Positions 52,080 through 62,649 of a DNA stretch of 64,000 nucleotides are shown here, piece by piece. The notes beneath the pieces were generated by a model. The model saw only the letters and a program-made list of their open reading frames with translations, was not told the origin of the DNA and did no database searches. The stretch's first letter is position 1. Every line of letters begins with the position of its first letter. The DNA comes from Desulfosediminicola ganghwensis. GTDB taxonomy: Bacteria; Desulfobacterota; Desulfobulbia; Desulfobulbales; Desulfocapsaceae. Where the stretch lies: positions 4,707,001 to 4,771,000 of the forward strand of contig NZ_CP050699.1 in NCBI RefSeq assembly GCF_005116675.2, in the 5' to 3' direction. Position numbers and translations under genes: made by a program.

Positions 52080-53378
52080 TCACATGATTTTTTTGACCCA
52101 GCCTTTCAGCTTGTCCAGAGCCGATGGTTCCCTGTTCTGAATTTCGCTATTTTTGTTCCTGCCAAATAGCACCAGGCCGGTCGCGGTAGTACAACGTGGC
52201 GAGTGAATCTCGTCCAATTTACCACAAACACCTGACGGATATCCTATACGGACAGGCAAATCAAAAATTTGTTCTGCTAAATCGATAATATTTGCCAGCA
52301 GCGCGGTTCCGCCAGTGATGACGATACCGCCATTTATCTTATTTTTCTGGCCACTGGCAACAAGCTCCCGATCAATCATTTCAAGAATTTCAATGGTCCT
52401 GGCCTCGAGAATGTCAACCAGCACCTTCTGGGTAACCTTTCGGGGCTGTCTGTCTCCGACAGTTGGTACGTCCACCACGAGATTCGGCTTGATAATTGAT
52501 GAGATAGCCCCACCATAATCTTCCTTCAAGCGCTCCGCCTCCTGCAGGGGAGTCCTGAGCCCCACAGAGAGATCGTTGGTAAGGTTGTGTCCACCGAGAC
52601 CAATCTCACAGGTATGACGGATGGTACCTTCACAAAAAACCGCTACATCTGTAGTGCCGCCACCAATATCAACCAGCGCTACCCCTAGTTCCATCTCATC
52701 AGGGCTGAGGACCGCATGGGCTGAAGCTATAGACTCCAGTACCAGCTCGGCAACTTCAAGATTTGCCTTGTTGCAGCAGGTCACCAGATTGTGTACTGCT
52801 CCGATATCCGCGGTGACGATATGTACATTTGTTACCAGCCTTACACCGGTCATCCCCAGAGGGTTCTGAATGCCGGTATGATCATCAACCATGTACTCCT
52901 GTGGCATTACATGAATAACGCGCTGGTTCTCGGAAATTTTCACAGTCCTGGCGGCATTGATCACATCGTCAATATCCGACTTTTTGATCTCCCTATTATT
53001 TACCGCCACAATACCCGGACTATTAAAACCTTTAATGTGATTGCCTGCGATGCCGACATAGACATAACTCGAACGAAGATTGCATCCAGCCGACTCTTCC
53101 GCCAGGCGCACCGCCTCCTTTATGGAGTTCACGGTTGACTCGATATTGACGACTACACCTTTCCTGAGACCGTTTGACGGTACTGTGCCGGTGCCGATTA
53201 CGTCAACCCTGCCCGGAAAGACCTCACCGACAATACAACAGATTTTGGTGGTACCGATATCAAGACCGACAATGATATCACCAAACTCCCTCTCAACCGG
53301 TTCAAGTTGTTCATCTACCGGCTCGATTTCGTCTACCGGTTCGTGTACGACCGACTCAAGTTCTTTGTTTTCTCTCAT
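52080..53378 (-). CDS. ftsA: Cell division protein FtsA
   Basis: A 432-residue actin-like ATPase that tethers FtsZ to the membrane. Seen: VGLDIGTTKICCIVGEV, LVDIGGGTTDVAVF, GGTALLANI, and the C-terminal amphipathic helix DKLKGWVKKIM. ATG 53378 lies four bases after the ftsQ stop; the longer frame to 53495 overlaps ftsQ. The first 35 residues are an acidic extension with repeated EPV-D/E-E units before the conserved part, longer than I expect for FtsA. Confidence 0.96.
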   Translation of the reverse strand: MRENKELESVVHEPVDEIEPVDEQLEPVEREFGDIIVGLDIGTTKICCIVGEVFPGRVDVIGTGTVPSNGLRKGVVVNIESTVNSIKEAVRLAEESAGCNLRSSYVYVGIAGNHIKGFNSPGIVAVNNREIKKSDIDDVINAARTVKISENQRVIHVMPQEYMVDDHTGIQNPLGMTGVRLVTNVHIVTADIGAVHNLVTCCNKANLEVAELVLESIASAHAVLSPDEMELGVALVDIGGGTTDVAVFCEGTIRHTCEIGLGGHNLTNDLSVGLRTPLQEAERLKEDYGGAISSIIKPNLVVDVPTVGDRQPRKVTQKVLVDILEARTIEILEMIDRELVASGQKNKINGGIVITGGTALLANIIDLAEQIFDLPVRIGYPSGVCGKLDEIHSPRCTTATGLVLFGRNKNSEIQNREPSALDKLKGWVKKIM

Positions 53379-53382
53379 TTCG

Positions 53383-54420
53383 TCAACTCGACTCACTCTG
53401 TGCAACCAACACTTTACCGTTGTAATAGTCCATTCGGATATACTCCACACCTGAGAGTAAAACTCCTTTTCCCCGTCCTCTGTACAACGAATCAAGCACT
53501 CTCAACAAACGAGAATACTTTTGTCTAATTTCACCCCTGCCAAAAAAGATAGGGAACTTGTAATCGACCAGATAAACAACCAGCTCGCCTCTCTCATTTA
53601 TATGTATCTCCGATACCGACTGGGCCGGAAGATTCGGATTATTCTGGCTCACTACCCGGATGAAATCATAAACATCACTGAAAATCGCTTTCTTCTCCTG
53701 CTCATCGTTTACGCGATCCAGGCCGGTGATAACGGGAAAATCAACATCATCCTCAGCTGAAACCCGCAAAAACGGCAATCCGTACCGGTCGACATAATAG
53801 AGCTGTGGTTTGCCGCTGGTGACCACATTCATCAAGGCAACCGGTGTGTACTCTTTGACCGAAATGGCGATATCAGTCGGCCAGTTTCGTTTTATACTGA
53901 CCTGACTCACCCAGGGATGCTTGCCGATGTTGTTGACCACCCTGGCCTGGTCCAGGCCCAGCAGACTGGTCTGGTACAGGGTTATGCCGGATAGCTGTCG
54001 GATCTCTTCTTCCGGAACAACCCTGCAACCCGAATACTGTATATTGCGTACCTTGAAAAAAGATAGATCCGCCAGCAACATCCCCACCCAACCGGGCCCA
54101 CCGAGAGCGAGGAAAAGGCTGGAAACCACCAGCAAAACTGCTGCAGGCGCCAACCACACTTTCCTGGAATCTGCCAAGGTACCGCCCTGGGTGTACCTGT
54201 TATTTACATGCACCCGTTTTTTTCGAAACTTTTTGCTAACTATCTGCCATAATTGCTTTTTACTTTTGGCTTTGATCTCGGGCGTGGAGGCGAATTTATA
54301 GCCTCGCAGATCGCTGTTACTTGCGGTCTGTCCTTTTTTCCTCGACAGTAATTCACGCTTACACTGCCTTAGAAAATCGGAGAACTCATTGAGTTTTCTC
54401 CGTATTTGAAGCAACTTCAA
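53383..54420 (-). CDS. ftsQ: Cell division protein FtsQ
   Basis: A 345-residue bitopic protein of the divisome. A basic N-terminal cytoplasmic tail of about 88 residues is long for FtsQ; then a membrane segment (about 89-112, VWLAPAAVLLVVSSLFLALG), the POTRA domain (FFKVRNIQYSGCRVVPEEEI ... WPTDIAISVKEYTP) and the beta domain. The start is TTG (minus strand, 54420), with GGAGGT 12 bases upstream; no ATG is available nearby. It is 50 bases after murC and four before ftsA. Confidence 0.92.
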   Translation of the reverse strand: MKLLQIRRKLNEFSDFLRQCKRELLSRKKGQTASNSDLRGYKFASTPEIKAKSKKQLWQIVSKKFRKKRVHVNNRYTQGGTLADSRKVWLAPAAVLLVVSSLFLALGGPGWVGMLLADLSFFKVRNIQYSGCRVVPEEEIRQLSGITLYQTSLLGLDQARVVNNIGKHPWVSQVSIKRNWPTDIAISVKEYTPVALMNVVTSGKPQLYYVDRYGLPFLRVSAEDDVDFPVITGLDRVNDEQEKKAIFSDVYDFIRVVSQNNPNLPAQSVSEIHINERGELVVYLVDYKFPIFFGRGEIRQKYSRLLRVLDSLYRGRGKGVLLSGVEYIRMDYYNGKVLVAQSESS

Positions 54421-54470
54421 CTTCAGGGTCGCACCTCCGGATCAGTAGTATATTGCTTTCTCCATCCCTG

Positions 54471-55847
54471 TTATTTCTTGAGCAGCTCGAGCAATTGTTC
54501 GCCCACCCGCACAATATTTCCAGCACCCAGCGTCAACACCAGGTCTTCCTCACCGATATCACCCATGATGCTTTCAGCCATATTCTCCACCGAAGGGATG
54601 AACCGTGTGTGTCGCTGGCCATGCCGCTCAATCTCTGCTAAAAGCGACTCACCGCTTACACCTTCTATGGGCTGCTCGCTTGCAGCGTAAATATCGGTAA
54701 GCACAAGCACATCGGCCTGGTGAAAGGCGGTGGTAAAATCTTTGAACAGCGCCTTGGTCCTGCTGTAACGATGTGGCTGAAAGAGCACCACCAGGCGTTT
54801 TTCCGGCCATGCCGCCTTGATCGCAGACAACGTGGCCCTGATTTCAGTTGGGTGGTGTCCATAATCATCAACAACCGTGATGCCCTTGACTTCACCTTTT
54901 TTCTGCATCCTTCGCTGCACACCTGCATAGCTGGTCAGTGCTTCAGCAATGGTACCAAATGGTATCTCAAGCTCCAGGCCAACACAGATTGCCGCCAATG
55001 CATTATAGACATTGTGCTTACCCGGTGGAGCGAGGTTGACCTCGCCTAGCATACCGCTCTGATCACTTACCGTGAAATGAACACGCCCATCTTTGAAATG
55101 AACATTTTCGGCATATACGTCTGCCTGGGAATTCAGACCGTATGTGATGATGCGTTTCCCTATCGTTGGCAGCAATTCCGCAATGTTTTCATCGTCAAGA
55201 CAGAGAATAGCCGCTCCGTAAAACGGTATTTTATCGATGAAATCCAGAAATGCCTGTTTGATCTGGTCAAGGTTCTCGTAATAATCGAGATGTTCCAGAT
55301 CGATATTTGTTACCACCTCAAGCACCGGCGACAGCTTCAGAAATGAACCGTCGCTCTCATCTGCTTCAGCGACCAGGAACTCCCCCTTGCCCAGTTTGGC
55401 GTTGCCGCCTAAGGCATCTACCTTGCCGCCAACCACAATAGTTGGATCAAGATTAGCCTGAGCCATCATCCAGCTCACCATGGAGGTAGTCGATGTTTTG
55501 CCATGACTCCCGGCAATCGCAATGCCGAACTTTTTCAATCGCATCAGTTCGGCAAGCATCTCAGCACGCTGAATCACTGGTATGTGCTGTTTTCTTGCCT
55601 CAAGCACTTCCGGGTTCTCTGCGGAAATTGCAGAAGAAGTCACCACAACATCAGCGCCCTCTATGTTGCCACCCTGATGACCCTTAAAAATTATGCCGCC
55701 GAAGGTAGCCAACCGATCTGTGATCGTTGAACAGTAAAGATCTGATCCTGATACGGTGTAACCGAGATTCAGGAGCAGCTCTGCGATACCACTCATGCCT
55801 ATGCCGCCAATGCCGACAAAATGTATATGTTTATTTTTTCGGTACAT
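54471..55847 (-). CDS. murC: UDP-N-acetylmuramate-L-alanine ligase
   Basis: A 458-residue Mur ligase that adds the first alanine to UDP-MurNAc. Seen: [17 protein letters not shown], the P-loop [36 protein letters not shown], and [10 protein letters not shown]. The normal length and motif order leave little doubt. It overlaps murG by 17 bases. murB and ddl, which often follow murC, are absent; ftsQ comes next. Confidence 0.97.
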   Translation of the reverse strand: MYRKNKHIHFVGIGGIGMSGIAELLLNLGYTVSGSDLYCSTITDRLATFGGIIFKGHQGGNIEGADVVVTSSAISAENPEVLEARKQHIPVIQRAEMLAELMRLKKFGIAIAGSHGKTSTTSMVSWMMAQANLDPTIVVGGKVDALGGNAKLGKGEFLVAEADESDGSFLKLSPVLEVVTNIDLEHLDYYENLDQIKQAFLDFIDKIPFYGAAILCLDDENIAELLPTIGKRIITYGLNSQADVYAENVHFKDGRVHFTVSDQSGMLGEVNLAPPGKHNVYNALAAICVGLELEIPFGTIAEALTSYAGVQRRMQKKGEVKGITVVDDYGHHPTEIRATLSAIKAAWPEKRLVVLFQPHRYSRTKALFKDFTTAFHQADVLVLTDIYAASEQPIEGVSGESLLAEIERHGQRHTRFIPSVENMAESIMGDIGEEDLVLTLGAGNIVRVGEQLLELLKK

Positions 55848-57009
55848 TCTCCACCCTTCCCGGGTTAATTTTTTCAGTTATCCCTTTTCCCCGGGTTCTG
55901 TCGGCATCTGCAACAGAAGCCAAACAGACATCCACGATCTTATCGGCAGCTTCCGGTGCTCCGAGACGCTTCATCGCCTTGCCCATTTCGGCTAATTTTG
56001 CCACATCTCCTGCCATCTCTTTGAGCGTATCCCGCACACTTTCCACAGTGAGCTCACTTTCACGACAGACAAAAGCTCCACCGCCCTGTGCATAGTGCTC
56101 CGCATTTTTCTGTTGATGATCATCAGCCGCATGGGGATAAGGTACCAGAAGTGCAGGCTTACCGAGCACAGCAAGTTCTGTCAAAGTAGTGGCTCCCGAA
56201 CGCGACACGAGAAAATCTGCCTGCTCATAGACAGCTTTCATGTCCTCAAAAAACGCTGACACCTGGGCATCAACTCCGGCCTGCTCATAGCTCTTTTGCA
56301 CCCAATCACAATCCCTGGCACCTGTCTGGTGAATCACCCGAAACTGCCCGAATGCTTTATTATTTGCGCTGCAGATCGCTCCGGTTACAAGCTTGTTCAA
56401 AGCCTGGGCTCCCTGGCTGCCGCCGAGCACCAGCAATGTGAACGGCTTGGGTTCATCCGTATCCTTGTTTTCGCCTGCAAGTGCCAGGATATCCTGCCGC
56501 ACAGGGTTACCTGTGAACACAACTTTTTCCGACGGAAAAAATCGTTCACTTCCCGGCAGTGAAATACACACTTTTTCTACAATTGCGCCAAGCTTTCTAT
56601 TCGCCATCCCCGGCACAGAATTCTGCTCGTGCACAATGGTCGGCACACCAGCGATCCGAGCTGCAAGCATCACAGGGCCGGTGACATAACCCCCGACTCC
56701 CAGGGCAACATCCGGCTTAAAACGACGGATATGCGACAACGCCTGGAAAAACGATATTGGTAACACTGCCAGGGCTTTCAGCAAGGCAGGGATTGTTTTC
56801 CCTTTCAGCCCATAGCTGTAGATCGAAGAGCTGGCAAATCCGTATTTTTCGAGACTTGTGGTATCAATTTTTCTGCGGGTGCCGATAAAAAGCACCTCGC
56901 TCTCCGGCTCTCTTCTTGTAAGAGCCTGTGCTGCTGCCACTGCCGGGAAGAGATGTCCTCCGGTGCCTCCACCGGTAATCAGCATTCGAATGGGTTTAGT
57001 TGGCGTCAT
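55831..57009 (-). CDS. murG: MurG lipid II synthase
   Basis: A 392-residue GT28 glycosyltransferase that adds GlcNAc to lipid I at the inner face of the membrane. Seen: [66 protein letters not shown] and [15 protein letters not shown] 57009 overlaps the murD stop, following GGGGGCGAAA. It directly follows murD, with no ftsW between, which is unusual for this cluster. Confidence 0.97.
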   Translation of the reverse strand: MTPTKPIRMLITGGGTGGHLFPAVAAAQALTRREPESEVLFIGTRRKIDTTSLEKYGFASSSIYSYGLKGKTIPALLKALAVLPISFFQALSHIRRFKPDVALGVGGYVTGPVMLAARIAGVPTIVHEQNSVPGMANRKLGAIVEKVCISLPGSERFFPSEKVVFTGNPVRQDILALAGENKDTDEPKPFTLLVLGGSQGAQALNKLVTGAICSANNKAFGQFRVIHQTGARDCDWVQKSYEQAGVDAQVSAFFEDMKAVYEQADFLVSRSGATTLTELAVLGKPALLVPYPHAADDHQQKNAEHYAQGGGAFVCRESELTVESVRDTLKEMAGDVAKLAEMGKAMKRLGAPEAADKIVDVCLASVADADRTRGKGITEKINPGRVENVPKK

Positions 57010-58414
57010 TTTCGCCCCCATCAGGCATTTTTTCCGCCGACTGTTCAGCCACTAGCCGAAGAACTTCTTCACTGAAAACCTGCCCGCGATGACCATAGCT
57101 GTTGAACATGTCAAAACTCGCACATGCCGGGGAAAGCAATACGGTATCGCCGGCCTTGGCCAGCTGAGTTGCCTTGCGCACAGCATCCGCCATGGTTGTG
57201 GCCATATGCAGCGGCACAGCGCCATTGAAAGAAGTCTTCATCTTTTCAGCAGCTTCACCGATCAACACAACATCTTTGGCCTTATCGCGGATCGCCGCTT
57301 TCAGCATGCTGTAGTCTTCACCCTTTTCCCGACCGCCTGCGATTAAAACAGCTTTGCCGGAGAGCTGCTCAAGAGCTGCGATGGCCGCTCCGGTATTGGT
57401 CGCTTTCGAGTCATCGACATAGAGCACGCCACGGTGTTCAGTGACCTGCTGCAAACGATGGGGAGCTGGGGTAAAGGATCTCAAGCCTGCCATAATTTGA
57501 TCATGTGTAAGCCCCAGGATCTTGACGGCCAAAATCGCCGCAGCCGCGTTCTGGGCCCCGATCTTATTGGCAAGCACTGTTCCTGCCAGGTCGTAACACT
57601 CTTTGTTTTCAGCCCCTGACAACCAGATTTCATTGCCCTTGATCTGTGCGGCGTATTGCTTCTGATCACCACTTGTCCCAAACTTCAGACAATTGCTGGT
57701 AATCTTATCTGCAAGCTGCACACAGAGCGGATCGTCGCCATTGATAATGGCCGTATCTGCCGCTTTCTGGTTTGCAAATACTCTCATCTTGGCCGCCGCA
57801 TATTCCTCGAGGCTGCCGTGACGATCGATATGATCCGGGGTGATATTGAGCAATACTGCCACCTGGGGCGCAAAGGTTCCAGCCATCAGCAACTGAAAGC
57901 TTGATAGCTCAAGAACCATCACCTCAGCATTGCCTCCCTCGTGCAGATACTGCACCAGGGGGGTACCTATATTCCCGCCGACAAAGACATTTATGCCTGC
58001 CTGTGCCAGAATTTCGCCGATCAAGGCTGTCACAGTAGTTTTGCCATTGGTGCCGGTTACAGCTACCACTTTCATGGAAAGCGATGGCGCGGCCACTGCC
58101 AGTTCACCAACCACAGGAATGCCAAGCCTGGTGAGACCGAGAATCACATTATGGTCCTGGGGGATACCTGGACTTGCAACCACCATATCCGCCTGCTGCA
58201 GGAATTCCAGAGTATGGCCTCCTGCTTCCCATTGCAGCCGGCTGTTTTCCAGCAACTCAGCCTCATCGGCAACAAGCTGTTCTGCCGAACGGTTATCTGA
58301 TACAAACAACTCTGCTCCGAGGCCGAGACAATAGCGCACCATGGCCCGACCAGTTACTCCCAGCCCGATAACGCCGACCTTCATTCCCGGCTTTATTTTC
58401 AGTTCTTCATGCAT
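56996..58414 (-). CDS. murD: UDP-N-acetylmuramoylalanine-D-glutamate ligase
   Basis: A 472-residue Mur ligase that adds D-glutamate. Seen: VGVIGLGVTGRAMVRY, the P-loop VTGTNGKTTVTALIG, ELSSFQL, NITPDHIDRHG, and DDSKATNTGA. Its ATG overlaps the mraY stop by one base (TGATG), and its own end overlaps murG. Such tight packing shows one transcription unit. Confidence 0.97.
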   Translation of the reverse strand: MHEELKIKPGMKVGVIGLGVTGRAMVRYCLGLGAELFVSDNRSAEQLVADEAELLENSRLQWEAGGHTLEFLQQADMVVASPGIPQDHNVILGLTRLGIPVVGELAVAAPSLSMKVVAVTGTNGKTTVTALIGEILAQAGINVFVGGNIGTPLVQYLHEGGNAEVMVLELSSFQLLMAGTFAPQVAVLLNITPDHIDRHGSLEEYAAAKMRVFANQKAADTAIINGDDPLCVQLADKITSNCLKFGTSGDQKQYAAQIKGNEIWLSGAENKECYDLAGTVLANKIGAQNAAAAILAVKILGLTHDQIMAGLRSFTPAPHRLQQVTEHRGVLYVDDSKATNTGAAIAALEQLSGKAVLIAGGREKGEDYSMLKAAIRDKAKDVVLIGEAAEKMKTSFNGAVPLHMATTMADAVRKATQLAKAGDTVLLSPACASFDMFNSYGHRGQVFSEEVLRLVAEQSAEKMPDGGENDAN

Positions 58415-59493
58415 CAGCGCAGTTTCAGGGTTGCTATGGCAAAGAGGCCGAGAATAATTGAGACAATCCAGAAACGAACTACCACCTTGGGCTCATGCCA
58501 GCCTTTTTTCTCAAAATGGTGGTGAAACGGTGCCATCAAAAAGATACGCTTGCCGTTGGTCATCTTGAAATAGCCAACCTGCATGATCACGGACAGTGCT
58601 TCCATCACGAAGATTCCACCGACTATGGCCAACAGAAATTCCTGTTTGATTATTATCGCCACAGAACCCAGCGCACCACCTAAGGCCAGTGAACCGGTGT
58701 CCCCCATAAATATCTGCGCAGGGTACGCGTTGAACCATAAAAATCCGAGACAGGCCCCAAATATCGCACCGCAGAAAATCGCCAGTTCGCCGCTGCCCTG
58801 GACATGCGGGATTTGCAGATAATCAGCCAGGACCGCATGCCCCGCCAGATAGCAGAACACCAGATAGACAGCCGAAGATACCACAGTAGGCCCGACGGCA
58901 AGGCCATCGAGGCCATCAGTCAGATTTACAGCGTTGGATGAACCGACAATGACCAGGATCGCAAAAACGATGTAAAACCAGCCTAAATCAGGATTAACAT
59001 CTTTCAAAAATGGTAAACTCAACTGCCCATCATAACCGGGGTGAAAAAAGATAAAGAGCCCGACAACCGCGGCCCCGAGTATCTGCAGGAGGAGCTTAGC
59101 CCTGGCACTGAGACCGGCTGTGTTCTTCTTGCTCACCTTCTTGTAGTCATCAAAGGCTCCGATCATGCCGAAAAATACTGTGATAAAAAGCAGCAACCAG
59201 ACCAATGGATTATCAAGCCGCGCCCAGAACAGGGTCGACAGCGTTATCGAGGCAAGTATTAACAAGCCACCCATGGTTGGCACCCCCTGCTTGGCAAGAT
59301 GGGTTTCCGGGCCATCATCTCGTACTACCTGGCCAATCTGTTTGCGCTTGATCATGCGAATAAAAGCAGGACCAAAGATGATCATTATCAGAAAAGCGGT
59401 AACCGCCACCCCGATAGAGCGAAAGGTTATATATCGGAATACATTGAATCCGATAAATTCAGTGTGCAGTGGATAGAGTAAGTGATACAGCAT
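58414..59493 (-). CDS. mraY: Phospho-MurNAc-pentapeptide transferase
   Basis: A 359-residue polytopic membrane enzyme that makes lipid I from UDP-MurNAc-pentapeptide and undecaprenyl phosphate. Seen: [26 protein letters not shown], the catalytic [12 protein letters not shown] region, and the [13 protein letters not shown] loop. Ten membrane segments fit the hydrophobicity pattern. It lies 79 bases after the murE-murF fusion. Confidence 0.97.
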   Translation of the reverse strand: MLYHLLYPLHTEFIGFNVFRYITFRSIGVAVTAFLIMIIFGPAFIRMIKRKQIGQVVRDDGPETHLAKQGVPTMGGLLILASITLSTLFWARLDNPLVWLLLFITVFFGMIGAFDDYKKVSKKNTAGLSARAKLLLQILGAAVVGLFIFFHPGYDGQLSLPFLKDVNPDLGWFYIVFAILVIVGSSNAVNLTDGLDGLAVGPTVVSSAVYLVFCYLAGHAVLADYLQIPHVQGSGELAIFCGAIFGACLGFLWFNAYPAQIFMGDTGSLALGGALGSVAIIIKQEFLLAIVGGIFVMEALSVIMQVGYFKMTNGKRIFLMAPFHHHFEKKGWHEPKVVVRFWIVSIILGLFAIATLKLR

Positions 59494-59572
59494 TGTTCAA
59501 TCTCGGCTAATTTTGTTGCGGGTTTAAAAGGGGGTTATCGAGTTGGTTTTCTACCTTGCATGACATCATTAC

Positions 59573-62500
59573 TCAACCCTTTCCTGTCAACCTGGCAACT
59601 ATTGTCTCCATCCGTAATCCACGGGACGCCTTTACCAGAATCCAGTCACCTTTGGTGACTTTTCCATCATCTTCTAACTTTTCAATCCATTCCGGAACGT
59701 TATCCTTATCGTCGAACCAGATCACAGCGTCAGCGGCCATACCAGCAGCTCGAGCTGCTGAGACAACGTCACCACCGAATTCTCCAACCACCGCCAGATA
59801 GTTCACATCAAGTTCCGCCACGACACGGCCTAACTGGCGATGAGCCTCGCTCGCCCCTTCGCCAAGCTCCAGCATATCACCCAACACTGCGACGCAACGA
59901 CCGGAAGTCATCTCTTTGAGTGTTTTCAAAGCGACAACCATTGATGCGGGGTTGGCGTTATAAGTATCGTTTAATACACCTACGCCGCTTTTGGTCTTCA
60001 ACTGCACCATGCGCCGGTCTGCTGGTCTGAAATCACCAAGCCCGGCCGCGATATCAACTAAGCGTATACCTGCTGCCACTCCTATTGCTGCTGAAGCAAG
60101 AGCATTAGCTACGTTATGGTAACCTACGGTATGGAGGCAAACTTCCTGCTGTTCGTCCCCGAGTTGCAGAGCAAATCTGATGAGGCCATCAGCACCGATA
60201 CGGATGTCTGTTGCCAGGATTGTCGGATTGTTCCCGGCATCCGTTGAAAAACTGATCTGGCGCTGGCTGTAACTCTTTGCCATTTTTGCGATATGGGGAT
60301 CATCGAGATTTATGATCAACACTGCATCCGCTTTTGCCTCTTCAAACAATTCCTCTTTGGCGGCAGCGACACCCTCGATGGTTTTCAACCCTTCCAGATG
60401 AACCGGATGAACGTTGGTAATACAGCAAATATCCGCTTCGGCTATTTTGGCCATTGTCCGGATTTCATCCGGTGCATTCATACCCATCTCGAGCACAGCT
60501 GCCCGATTCTGTGGACTAAGGGGAAGTAAGGAAAGCGGAAGACCGATCAGGTTGTTGAGGTTTCCCTTGGTCTGCAGTACCGCATTCTCTGGGTAATCTG
60601 GGCCTGCCGGCCATCTTCGCCTCATTATGGCCGCGGTCATCTCCTTAACGGTTGTCTTTCCGCAACTCCCCGTAATTGCTACCACACTTTGCTGATAGTG
60701 CCGGGCAAGCAACCTTCTTCTGTGTCGTGCCAGAGCCCCCAATGCCTCCAGGGTATCACTCACTTCAATCAGCGGCACTTGCAGCTGATCAGCCACAAAA
60801 CCTTTTTCGACAACCGCACAACCCGCGCCTTTTTCTCCGACAGCGGCGACAAAGTCGTGGCCGTTAAAATTTTCTCCCCTGAGAGCTACAAAGATATCTC
60901 CGTTTTCAATCGATCTGCTGTCTGTGGAGACTTTGCCTAAACCCGGTTTACCTGCACTCAGGTCGGTTGATGTTACCAGCCGACCTTCAACCGCCTGGAT
61001 CACCGACTCCATATTCCAGCTGAGCAGTGCTGTTTCAGCTTCAAGACAATCGTCAAAAAAATGTTTGCCGTTAATGCCGAGCTGATATTTTTCGTGTCCT
61101 TTGCCGGCTATCAGAACAATATCTCCGGCTCCCGCCGCTGCAATTGTCCGGGCAATAGCTTCTCGGCGATTACCTATCATGACAAAGCCGTGCTCACCCT
61201 CGGTTCTTGCCCTGAGCCATTCTTCATCCATTTGAGGACAGCCAGAGGCAAGCACGCCGGGCAGGATCTGGCTGCGAATCAATTCCGGATCTTCGGTACG
61301 TGGGTTATCATCTGTCACGACTGCGACATCAGCATATTCACCGGCAAATCCACCCATAACAGGGCGCTTGCCGTTGTCCCGATCGCCGCCACAGCCGAAG
61401 ATGCAGAAGAGGTCCTTATGTGGCAACGCCTTCACTGTGGCCAGAACCTGCTTCAGCGCATCCGGGGTGTGGGCGTAATCGACGAAAACAACAGGTGGCT
61501 CAACAGACGTTCCGTCATCAACACTAATCCTTTGCAACCTGCCAGGTGCGCCAATCGAAACAGAAAGTGTCTTTATTGCTTGTGACGGTTGGATACCGAG
61601 AGCGAGGGCCAGCCCCAGGGCGGTGACATAGTTATCTACATTGAAATGCCCTACCAGCGGCGTCGTTACACTGAATTGCTGCCCATCGAGGACCAGATTG
61701 ATTTCCGTTTTTTTCAGGGTGGATTGGTAGCTTTCAATACGAACATCCGCCCTTGCATCCTTGCCACAGGTGCGTAACCGAATACCATGCTGACAGCAGT
61801 AATCAACCATATTGCCCGACCAATCCTCAACTTCACCGGGCTGCTGTGGTGTTGAAATGATCGCGCAACCTGCAGGATCGAGATGATTGGAAAACAGAAG
61901 AGTTTTGGCAGCAAAGTACTCTTCCATCGTCGAGTGATAATCGAGATGGTCCCTGGAAAGATTGGTAAACCCGGCAATATTGAAGCGGAGATTGCCTATG
62001 CGCTGCTGTTCGAGCGCGTGGGACGACACCTCCATAATCACATATTCGACACCGGCCTCAGTCATTTCAAAGAGTAATGCCTGAAGCTGCATAGCCTCAG
62101 GTGTGGTGAAAGGGGATGGCAAAACAACCTGTTTGTCATCTACCAGATAGCGATAATTGATGGTGCCGATTACTCCGACGCTACAGCCGAGTCCTTTCAG
62201 CACATCCTCAAGCAGGTAGGTGGTAGTGGTTTTGCCGTTCGTCCCGGTGATCCCGATCAGCTTCACTTTCTCAGCCGGCCGCCCGTAATAGTTCTCGGCA
62301 ATCTGTGCATAGGCGTAACGGCAATCAGGAACTTCAACGACTATCCCCTGCCAACCGTCTGCTACGTTCCACTCGGAGCCCTCTTCTACCACTACTGCTG
62401 CACAATTCTTTGCTGTTACCGCTGCAACAAATCTATGCCCGTCTGTGCGTGTACCGGGTAAAGCAATAAACAGATCATCCTGATCAATCTCCCTGGAATC

Positions 62501-62647
62501 ACTGCTTACTTTACCTACCAGGCGCTGGGCACAACTCTCTTGTCCTGAATGGACTTCCTTGAAGTCTATTCCAGCAAACAACTCAAGCAGAGTTGCTGTA
62601 CTTCCTGGGGGGAGCTTGTTCCCGGTTTTATTTTTCCGGTCGTCCAT
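59573..62647 (-). CDS. murE-murF: MurE-MurF fusion ligase
   Basis: A 1024-residue polypeptide holding two complete Mur ligases. MurE part (about 1-545): SSDSREIDQDDLFIAL, P-loop GITGTNGKTTTTYLLE, SSHALEQQRIG, DYAHTPDAL and the meso-diaminopimelate motif DDNPRTEDP. MurF part (from about 546, MESVIQAVEG): STDSRSIENGDIFVAL, P-loop ITGSCGKTTVKEM, MGMNAPDEI, NTYNANPASM. It should add diaminopimelate and then D-Ala-D-Ala. There is no stop or frameshift at the joint. It begins two bases after the stop of the upstream PBP-like gene. MurE-MurF fusions are known elsewhere (Bordetella). Confidence 0.95.
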   Translation of the reverse strand: MDDRKNKTGNKLPPGSTATLLELFAGIDFKEVHSGQESCAQRLVGKVSSDSREIDQDDLFIALPGTRTDGHRFVAAVTAKNCAAVVVEEGSEWNVADGWQGIVVEVPDCRYAYAQIAENYYGRPAEKVKLIGITGTNGKTTTTYLLEDVLKGLGCSVGVIGTINYRYLVDDKQVVLPSPFTTPEAMQLQALLFEMTEAGVEYVIMEVSSHALEQQRIGNLRFNIAGFTNLSRDHLDYHSTMEEYFAAKTLLFSNHLDPAGCAIISTPQQPGEVEDWSGNMVDYCCQHGIRLRTCGKDARADVRIESYQSTLKKTEINLVLDGQQFSVTTPLVGHFNVDNYVTALGLALALGIQPSQAIKTLSVSIGAPGRLQRISVDDGTSVEPPVVFVDYAHTPDALKQVLATVKALPHKDLFCIFGCGGDRDNGKRPVMGGFAGEYADVAVVTDDNPRTEDPELIRSQILPGVLASGCPQMDEEWLRARTEGEHGFVMIGNRREAIARTIAAAGAGDIVLIAGKGHEKYQLGINGKHFFDDCLEAETALLSWNMESVIQAVEGRLVTSTDLSAGKPGLGKVSTDSRSIENGDIFVALRGENFNGHDFVAAVGEKGAGCAVVEKGFVADQLQVPLIEVSDTLEALGALARHRRRLLARHYQQSVVAITGSCGKTTVKEMTAAIMRRRWPAGPDYPENAVLQTKGNLNNLIGLPLSLLPLSPQNRAAVLEMGMNAPDEIRTMAKIAEADICCITNVHPVHLEGLKTIEGVAAAKEELFEEAKADAVLIINLDDPHIAKMAKSYSQRQISFSTDAGNNPTILATDIRIGADGLIRFALQLGDEQQEVCLHTVGYHNVANALASAAIGVAAGIRLVDIAAGLGDFRPADRRMVQLKTKSGVGVLNDTYNANPASMVVALKTLKEMTSGRCVAVLGDMLELGEGASEAHRQLGRVVAELDVNYLAVVGEFGGDVVSAARAAGMAADAVIWFDDKDNVPEWIEKLEDDGKVTKGDWILVKASRGLRMETIVARLTGKG

Positions 62648-62649
62648 CT

